Below are positions 59,291 through 64,000 of a stretch of 64,000 nt of DNA, one piece after another. This stretch comes from an uncultured Porphyromonadaceae bacterium. GTDB lineage: Bacteria; Bacteroidota; Bacteroidia; Bacteroidales; Muribaculaceae. A program made the translations under genes and the position numbers. Where the stretch lies: positions 62,001 through 126,000 of the forward strand of contig CABTZK010000003.1 in NCBI GenBank assembly GCA_902489275.1. Reading direction: 5' to 3'. The notes beneath the pieces are model-generated. The model was not told the origin of the DNA and searched no databases. It saw only the letters and a program-made list of their open reading frames with translations. The first letter of the stretch is position 1; every line of letters begins with the position of its first letter.

Positions 59291-60622
59291 CTAAATTAAG
59301 TTGTTACAAGTCTCAACCACCACGTCAATGTCCTCTTTGGTCAGGGTCTCGGTGACGCAAAGCAGCAGTTGGTCATCGGCAATCTTGAGGCCAAATTGCG
59401 CGCCTTGAATGCCGCGCAGGTCCTCTTGCAGCTTGTCGATGTCGCCATGCACTTTCACGGCAAACTCGTTGAGATAGGGCTTGCCGGGATAGGCCATTTC
59501 AAACTTGCCTGTCTTGCACAGTTGGTCGGCCAGGTAGTGTGCGCCGCTGTAGCTCAACTCATTCACCTCGCGCAACCCTTTCTTGCCCATCAGAGCCATG
59601 TAGATGGTCACGTAGAGTGACATGAGTCCTTGGTTAGAGCAAATGTTGCTCGTCGCTTTCTCGCGGCGGATGTGCTGCTCGCGGGCTTGAAGAGTGAGCA
59701 CGAAAGTGCGCTTCCCATCCTTGTCCTGGGTCGCGCCCACGATGCGGCCAGGCATCTTGCGGATGAGCTTCTTGCTTGCGCACAGGTAGCCCACGAATGG
59801 CCCGCCGAAGCTCATGGGCAGGCCCAGGCTTTGCCCGTCGCCCACAGCGATGTCGGCGCCCCATTCTGCTGGCGTCTTGAGCACGCCCAGCGTGCTGGCC
59901 ACAGCATTAATGATCAGCAGGGTCTTGTGCTGGTGGCAGAAGTCGGCCCAGCCCGTGTAGTCCTCGACGATGCCATAGAAGTTAGGGGCGGGTATGATCA
60001 CGCCGGCCACGTCGTTGGCGGCAACTTTGGCCTCAAAGTCAGCCTTATCGGCCACGCCGTCTTTCTCGGCGATTTTCTCAACGGTCACGCCTTGGAACTT
60101 CGCGTAGGTCTCGACCACGCGGGTGACGATGGGGTTGAGGGTGGCCGAAACAAGAATCTTGTTGCGCTTTTTAGCGTGCGCCACAGCCATCATCATGGCT
60201 TCGGCAGTGGCCGTGCAGCCGTCGTACATCGAAGCGTTCGACACCTCCATGCCCGTCAGCTCGGCCATCATGCTTTGGTACTCAAAGATGTACTGGAGCG
60301 TGCCTTGCGAGATTTCGGCCTGGTAGGGCGTGTAGGAGGTGAGAAACTCGCTGCGGCTCACGATGCTTTGCACCACCGATGGGCAGTAGTGGTCATAGCA
60401 TCCTGCGCCAATGAAGCACTTGAGCGTCTCGTTGTTGTCGCCCAGCTCGTTGAAGAAGCGCCGCACTTCCAGCTCGCTTAGTGCTTTGGGGAGGGCATAC
60501 TCGCGCTTGAACTGGAGCTCTTCGGGAATGTCCTTGTACAGGTCGTCAAGGCTTGTCATTCCACAAGTGTTCAGCATGGCTTGTATGTCTCCCTCGGTAT
60601 GTGGGAAATATTTAAACATCAT
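59291..60622 (-). CDS. gcvPA: Glycine dehydrogenase (decarboxylating) subunit 1
   Basis: 443 residues starting at one of two adjacent ATGs (60622, 60619) to give MFKYFPHTEGDIQAML. Motifs: FIGAGCYDHYCPSVV, YTPYQAEISQGTLQYIFEYQ, NASMYDGCTATAEAM, GDGQSLGLPMSFGGPFVG and TSNICSNQGLMSL. It forms the P-protein with GcvPB. A longer TTG-initiated frame exists upstream but lacks support. The gene lies between gcvH and gcvPB. Confidence 0.95.
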   Translation of the reverse strand: MMFKYFPHTEGDIQAMLNTCGMTSLDDLYKDIPEELQFKREYALPKALSELEVRRFFNELGDNNETLKCFIGAGCYDHYCPSVVQSIVSRSEFLTSYTPYQAEISQGTLQYIFEYQSMMAELTGMEVSNASMYDGCTATAEAMMMAVAHAKKRNKILVSATLNPIVTRVVETYAKFQGVTVEKIAEKDGVADKADFEAKVAANDVAGVIIPAPNFYGIVEDYTGWADFCHQHKTLLIINAVASTLGVLKTPAEWGADIAVGDGQSLGLPMSFGGPFVGYLCASKKLIRKMPGRIVGATQDKDGKRTFVLTLQAREQHIRREKATSNICSNQGLMSLYVTIYMALMGKKGLREVNELSYSGAHYLADQLCKTGKFEMAYPGKPYLNEFAVKVHGDIDKLQEDLRGIQGAQFGLKIADDQLLLCVTETLTKEDIDVVVETCNNLI

Positions 60623-60660
60623 TCTGTATTCTGTCTGTAGCAATTAAATCTTTTTTGTGA

Positions 60661-61041
60661 TTATTCGCCAATGAAAACTTTGTACTTGGCAGCATCCATC
60701 AGGTCGTCGAGCTCGCCAGGATCGCTCAGCTTGACTTTCATAATCCAGTTGGCGTAAGCGTCTTTGTTGATGAGCCCAGGCTCGTCTTCGAGCGCTTCGT
60801 TCACCTCAACGACTGTGCCTGAGACGGGGCTGCTCAGGTCGCTGGCAGCCTTCACGCTCTCCACGGCGCCAAAGTCATCTCCCGCGGTCACTTCATCGTC
60901 AACCTCGGGCATATCGACATAGACCACGTTGCCAAGTTGCTGTTGCGCGTAGTCGCTGATGCCAACATAGGCAAACTCACCTTCAACTTTCACAAACTCG
61001 TGGCTTTCGCTATAGTAGCAGCCTTCTAAAATCTTACTCAT
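60661..61041 (-). CDS. gcvH: Glycine cleavage H protein
   Basis: 126 residues. VGISDYAQQQLGNVVYVDMPEV, the lipoylation site AVESVKAASD (Lys64), SPVSGTVVEVNEAL and WIMKVKLSDPGELDDLM. The lipoyl lysine carries the aminomethyl group from the P to the T protein. LplA, encoded upstream in the same direction, probably attaches the lipoate. Confidence 0.97.
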   Translation of the reverse strand: MSKILEGCYYSESHEFVKVEGEFAYVGISDYAQQQLGNVVYVDMPEVDDEVTAGDDFGAVESVKAASDLSSPVSGTVVEVNEALEDEPGLINKDAYANWIMKVKLSDPGELDDLMDAAKYKVFIGE

Positions 61042-61099
61042 TGTTTTAATGTTTTTTATTGTTAATGATTTTTATTCTTGTCTTTCCCCTCTTCTGCCA

Positions 61100-62197
61100 C
61101 TATTTCTTGTAGTTGGCCTGGTAGAAGCGTTTCTTGATGATGGTGGCGGGGAAGATTTTCTTGCGGATTCTCACGCTCAGCTCGTTGCCCAGCGCGCCGT
61201 CCTTGCGGTCAACAAGCGCAAAGGCTAAGCTTTTGTCGAGCGTGATGCTGTGATAGCCAGTGGTGACGTAGCCAATCACGTTCTCGTCGCCGTCAAGCAC
61301 GTCGTAGCCGTGACGGGGAATGGCCTTGCCGTGCAGCTCAAGCCCCACAAGTTTCTTGGGGCTTCCCTCGGCTTTTTGCTGGGCGCAAGCGTCGCGGCCA
61401 ATGAAGCCTTCCTGCTTGTCAAGTTTCACAAACATGCCAAGCGTTGCGGTGATGGGAGAGATCTCGGCGCTCAGCTCGTCGCCATAGAGGGGCAGCCCGG
61501 CCTCGAAACGCAAGGTGTCGCGGCAGCCTAATCCACACGGTTGCACACCAGCGTCCATGAGCAGATCCCACATCTTCACAATGGCCTTGTGGCTGGCGTA
61601 GATTTCAAAGCCATCCTCTCCAGTGTAGCCCGTGCGGCTCACGATGATGGTCTCGCCGTCGTATTCGATTTCCTTGTGGGTGTAGAACGTGAGATCGCGG
61701 CCATCGATGCCCAGCACATTCATCAGGGTTTTCTCGCCTTCAGGCCCCTGAACGGCCAGTTGGCCGTATTGGTCGCTCTGGTGAGCGAGATGCACGTTGA
61801 AGCCGTCGGCTTGCTCGTCGATCCATGCCACGTCCTTGTCGATGTTAGCTGCGTTGTAAACCAGGAAGAAGTCGTTGTCGCCCATCTTGTAGACCAGCAG
61901 GTCGTCGACAGTGCCGCCGTCGGGGTAAAGCATCATGCCATAGAACACTTTCCCTTTGGGGCAGTTCCAAACGTCGTTGGTGAAAATGTGGTTGACGAAT
62001 TTTTCGGCATCAGCGCCCGTGATGCGCGATTCGCCCATGTGCGACACGTCAAAAACGCCCACGTTGTTGCGCACCGCATTGTGCTCCTCGACGATGCCTT
62101 TGTACTGGATAGGCATGTTGAAGCCGCCGAATGGACTCATCACAGCACCGAGTGCTACATGTTTGTCATAGAGACAAGTTCTTTTGTTTTCTGCCAT
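61100..62197 (-). CDS. gcvT: Glycine cleavage T protein (aminomethyltransferase)
   Basis: 365 residues from ATG 62197 (MAENKRTCLYDKH). SPFGGFNMPIQYKGIVEEH, VFDVSHMGESRITG, VSRTGYTGEDGFEIY, GLGCRDTLRFEAGLPLYG and EGFIGRDA are GcvT features, including the catalytic-type aspartate region. It moves the methylene to tetrahydrofolate, releasing ammonia. A longer open frame upstream (to 62332) only exists because the structured leader happens to be open; it starts at the promoter and is not used. Confidence 0.95.
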   Translation of the reverse strand: MAENKRTCLYDKHVALGAVMSPFGGFNMPIQYKGIVEEHNAVRNNVGVFDVSHMGESRITGADAEKFVNHIFTNDVWNCPKGKVFYGMMLYPDGGTVDDLLVYKMGDNDFFLVYNAANIDKDVAWIDEQADGFNVHLAHQSDQYGQLAVQGPEGEKTLMNVLGIDGRDLTFYTHKEIEYDGETIIVSRTGYTGEDGFEIYASHKAIVKMWDLLMDAGVQPCGLGCRDTLRFEAGLPLYGDELSAEISPITATLGMFVKLDKQEGFIGRDACAQQKAEGSPKKLVGLELHGKAIPRHGYDVLDGDENVIGYVTTGYHSITLDKSLAFALVDRKDGALGNELSVRIRKKIFPATIIKKRFYQANYKK

Positions 62198-62323
62198 AGT
62201 TTTTATTGTATGTTGATAATCATGTTTTTTCAAGCCAGAGCCGAGAAACTCTGTTTGCTGCCCCTGAGCGAGCCCATGGGGGCTCCAGCAGCCTTTTTCA
62301 TTTTGTTGATTCTCGATATAGAA
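62198..62323 (-). promoter_or_regulatory. Structured leader of gcvT, candidate cis-regulatory RNA
   Basis: About 125 nt between the predicted start point and the ATG. On the minus strand: a 5-bp outer stem (GCTGC with GCAGC, 62292-62257) enclosing a 6-bp hairpin (GAGCCC with GGGCTC, loop 4), then a second hairpin CAGAG with CTCTG (62253-62236), then an A-rich stretch to the start codon. It does not contain the CCGAAGG-type core of a glycine riboswitch as I know it. Regulation by glycine or folate is therefore only a guess. Confidence 0.4.
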
Positions 62324-62329
62324 ATTCTC

Positions 62330-62360
62330 CAAAGGTAGTGAAAGTTTTCTAATCTCTCAA
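62330..62360 (-). promoter_or_regulatory. Promoter of the gcv operon
   Basis: Minus strand: ATTG with TTG at 62360-62358, 20-bp spacer, TACCTTTG at 62337-62330. It separates gcvT-lpd from lplA as its own transcription unit, or adds to read-through from lplA. Confidence 0.6.
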
Positions 62361-62435
62361 TTGATACTCGGGCCAAAAGCGCTGTGAACGTGAAATTTCC
62401 ACCGCTCACTGCCGTTTGGGCGGCATCGCGCGCGC

Positions 62436-63407
62436 TCACAGGAGCAAGTCGGCCAGCTGCGCTGTGGTCAGGCCCATGATCACTTCGCTGGCGTCGATGC
62501 CGTTCAGGGCGGTTTCGATGCCAGCCCTGGAATAGTCGGCGCCTAACAAAGGCTTGATGATGCCGTTGTCGATATTGCCCAGCAGGAAGTAGTCGCCCGC
62601 TATATTCAGGTCCTTGATGCGGTTGTGTTCAAGCTCAAGGCTGATTTCAAACTCCCCAATGCCGTCAATCCGCCGGTGTTTCTTGGTGCTGCATCGCGGA
62701 TTGTTGCCATAGATGAACTCTGGGGTGAGATAGCTTTCGGTGATAGCCTCAATCTCGCGAATGTCGCTGTCGCCCAGTAAGATTTCGCCATCGCACAGGT
62801 GGCTTTTCACGTAGCGCTTGAATTCCTCGATGGTCATCGACAGGTGCTGGTTGAGCGTGGTGATGTGCTGGCGTACCGAGTCCACGCCTTTCGACTCCAG
62901 CTTCACGTTGGAGGGAGTGATGGCATGCAGCATGTTTTCAAGGTTGGTGTCGAAGAGCATGGTGCCATGCACGATGCTGCGTCCCGGCACGTGGTAGAAG
63001 GCGTTGCCGCTCACCTTGAGCCCGTCGACGAGCACGTCGTTCCGGCCGCCTGCCGAGGCGTTGAGCCCAAGCGTGCGGAGCATGGCCGCGACTTGCTCGG
63101 TGTAGTCGCTGAAAACGGTGGTCACATGGTCGCTCCGGGTGATATAGGAGAACATGATATTGTCCTGGTCGGCGTAGACACATCCGCCGCCGCTCTTGCG
63201 GCGATAGGTCTGGATTCCGTGCTCCTTGCAGTAGGCCAGGTTCACTTCGTTCTCAATGAGCTGGTTGCGGCCGAAAATCACGGTAGGTTCCACCTGCCAC
63301 ATGAAAAAGATGTCGTCATCGCCGATAATGCGAGCGGCATACTCTTCCATCGCGAGGTAGAACGGGAGTATTCTTGTGGCCGTCTCAGGTAATTGGAGAT
63401 ATTTCAT
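62436..63407 (-). CDS. lplA: Lipoate-protein ligase A
   Basis: 323 residues. WQVEPTVIFGRNQLIENEVN, YRRKSGGGCVYAD (69-80), GGRNDVLVDGLKVSGNAFY with the adenylation lysine, and a C-terminal accessory domain (GNNPRCSTKKHRRI onward). It activates lipoate with ATP and attaches it to GcvH. It lies directly upstream of the glycine cleavage genes with 238 bp between, so function and regulation are probably linked. No lipA or lipB is in the window. Confidence 0.93.
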   Translation of the reverse strand: MKYLQLPETATRILPFYLAMEEYAARIIGDDDIFFMWQVEPTVIFGRNQLIENEVNLAYCKEHGIQTYRRKSGGGCVYADQDNIMFSYITRSDHVTTVFSDYTEQVAAMLRTLGLNASAGGRNDVLVDGLKVSGNAFYHVPGRSIVHGTMLFDTNLENMLHAITPSNVKLESKGVDSVRQHITTLNQHLSMTIEEFKRYVKSHLCDGEILLGDSDIREIEAITESYLTPEFIYGNNPRCSTKKHRRIDGIGEFEISLELEHNRIKDLNIAGDYFLLGNIDNGIIKPLLGADYSRAGIETALNGIDASEVIMGLTTAQLADLLL

Positions 63408-63440
63408 TTCTCAGTTTTTCGCGTTTCTAAATTCAGGGGT

Positions 63441-63471
63441 CAAAGATACTGCAATTCTCGCACAATACAAA
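63441..63471 (-). promoter_or_regulatory. Promoter of lplA
   Basis: Minus strand: TTTG at 63471-63468, 19-bp spacer, TATCTTTG at 63448-63441: full consensus, 33 bp before the ATG. Confidence 0.75.
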
Positions 63472-63656
63472 CCAAATCCTTAAATTTTTCCCAAAATCAA
63501 CCGTTGTTTTCGCGGGGGCAGAAGAACGTCAATTCTGGATGATTTGGCGTGCTTTACATTCGTTTTCTCGCACTTTTTGCTTTTTCCATGGTTTTTTTGA
63601 AACTTTTTGGGCATTTGTTGCGTCTAATGAGTAGTGAAATCAAAATCCATAGAACA

Positions 63657-64000
63657 ATGATGAGTAGATTCAAATTCATTTTAGCCCTGGTCTTGACTGT
63701 TGTCATGACCCTTTCATGCGTGACAGTCTCAAAATCGAGAGTGACGGAGAGCCGAAAAGTCCCCGCGTTTAACACCCTCTTGATTGGAGCGCCTGCCAGC
63801 GTACACTTCACGCAAGGCGAACCCCGAGGCATTAAGATTGTTGCCCCACAATCGGTGATTGACCAACTCACGACAAAAGTCGTTGAAGGCCAGCTCGTTG
63901 TGAAGTATAATAAGCGGCACTTCAGGTCTTCCGACATCGATATTTACATCACCGCTCCCACGCTCGACGGCATCGTGCTGAATGGCACTGGTGACTTTGA
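63657..64000 (+). CDS. DUF2807-like (GIN domain) lipoprotein, 5' part
   Basis: The first 114 codons are in the window; the gene runs off the right edge. It starts MMSRFKFILALVLTVVMTLSC, a lipoprotein signal with lipobox TLSC. The following FNTLLIGAPASVHFTQGE, KVVEGQLVVKY and DIDIYITAPTLDGIVLNGTGDF match the head GIN domain (DUF2807), a beta-solenoid seen in many Bacteroidota surface or periplasmic proteins; some are called putative autotransporter adhesins. I see no clear promoter. Function not established. Confidence 0.8.
   Translation, partial: MMSRFKFILALVLTVVMTLSCVTVSKSRVTESRKVPAFNTLLIGAPASVHFTQGEPRGIKIVAPQSVIDQLTTKVVEGQLVVKYNKRHFRSSDIDIYITAPTLDGIVLNGTGDF

Noticed and set aside
62198..62323. 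Glycine riboswitch before gcvT
   Set aside because: I could not find the conserved aptamer core; only hairpins are visible, so I report it as an unclassified leader.
62198..62332. N-terminal extension of GcvT by 45 residues
   Set aside because: Homologues start at MAENK; the extension covers the structured leader and begins at the promoter.

Overview
The window looks like a piece of a Bacteroidota chromosome, most likely order Bacteroidales. Evidence: promoters of the form TTTG-N19-21-TAnnTTTG before many genes and few Shine-Dalgarno sequences; lineage-typical families (DUF4295/bL38, DUF5606, DUF4494, GldH, UpxY-like NusG, DUF4855); a pyrophosphate-dependent phosphofructokinase; and anaerobic electron-transfer enzymes (pyruvate:ferredoxin oxidoreductase, NfnAB). 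Base composition is close to 50% GC. A gut anaerobe (Muribaculaceae or Prevotellaceae-like) is plausible, but I cannot fix the family. I saw no transposase, integrase, phage gene or CRISPR array.

Layout. 1-2.5 kb: 3' end of rimO, a small membrane protein, a DEDDy exonuclease and the rpmB-rpmG-bL38 ribosomal operon with an unusually long leader. 2.6-9.3 kb: a GT39-like membrane protein, kdsB, an M16-type protein lacking the zinc motif, PPi-phosphofructokinase and a PP2C-like membrane protein. 9.6-19.7 kb: nifJ, two lipoproteins, a DUF5606 gene, tilS, a thioredoxin-like protein, and the tightly packed ybaK-aroC-yhcC set.

19.7-34.4 kb is a complete-looking Wzx/Wzy-type surface polysaccharide locus on the + strand. 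It starts with a structured leader and an UpxY-type antiterminator, followed by a WecA-like initiating transferase, Wza, Wzc (with a C-terminal Gly-Tyr tract), WecC, an EpsG-like polymerase, Wzx, a GT32 enzyme, a second polytopic membrane protein, a GT4 enzyme, a secreted DUF4855 protein, an acyltransferase and WecG. WecA-like, WecC and WecG together suggest a carrier lipid starting with HexNAc-ManNAcA, as in enterobacterial common antigen. A CpsB/YwqE-type phosphatase that could act on Wzc is 23 kb downstream at 48.3 kb.

34.5-43.6 kb: a secreted Ntn-hydrolase-like protein, a YcxB-like protein, an acetyltransferase, a ZapB-like/ZapA pair, a candidate 6S-like RNA, rny-ricT-gldH (RNase Y with its RicT/YaaT partner), gtrA, a 60-bp-repeat protein, cca and a tRNA with anticodon CAU. 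43.7-51.4 kb: an MFS transporter, YggS, DUF4494, a nitronate monooxygenase-like enzyme, an IMPACT protein, the CpsB phosphatase and nfnAB. 51.5-56.2 kb: a large glycosidase lipoprotein and a beta-helix lipoprotein coupled to folB. 56.3-63.4 kb, minus strand: a full glycine cleavage set in transcription order lplA, gcvT, gcvH, gcvPA, gcvPB, lpd. LplA would lipoylate GcvH and Lpd would reoxidise it; gcvT has a folded leader. The window ends inside a DUF2807-like lipoprotein gene.
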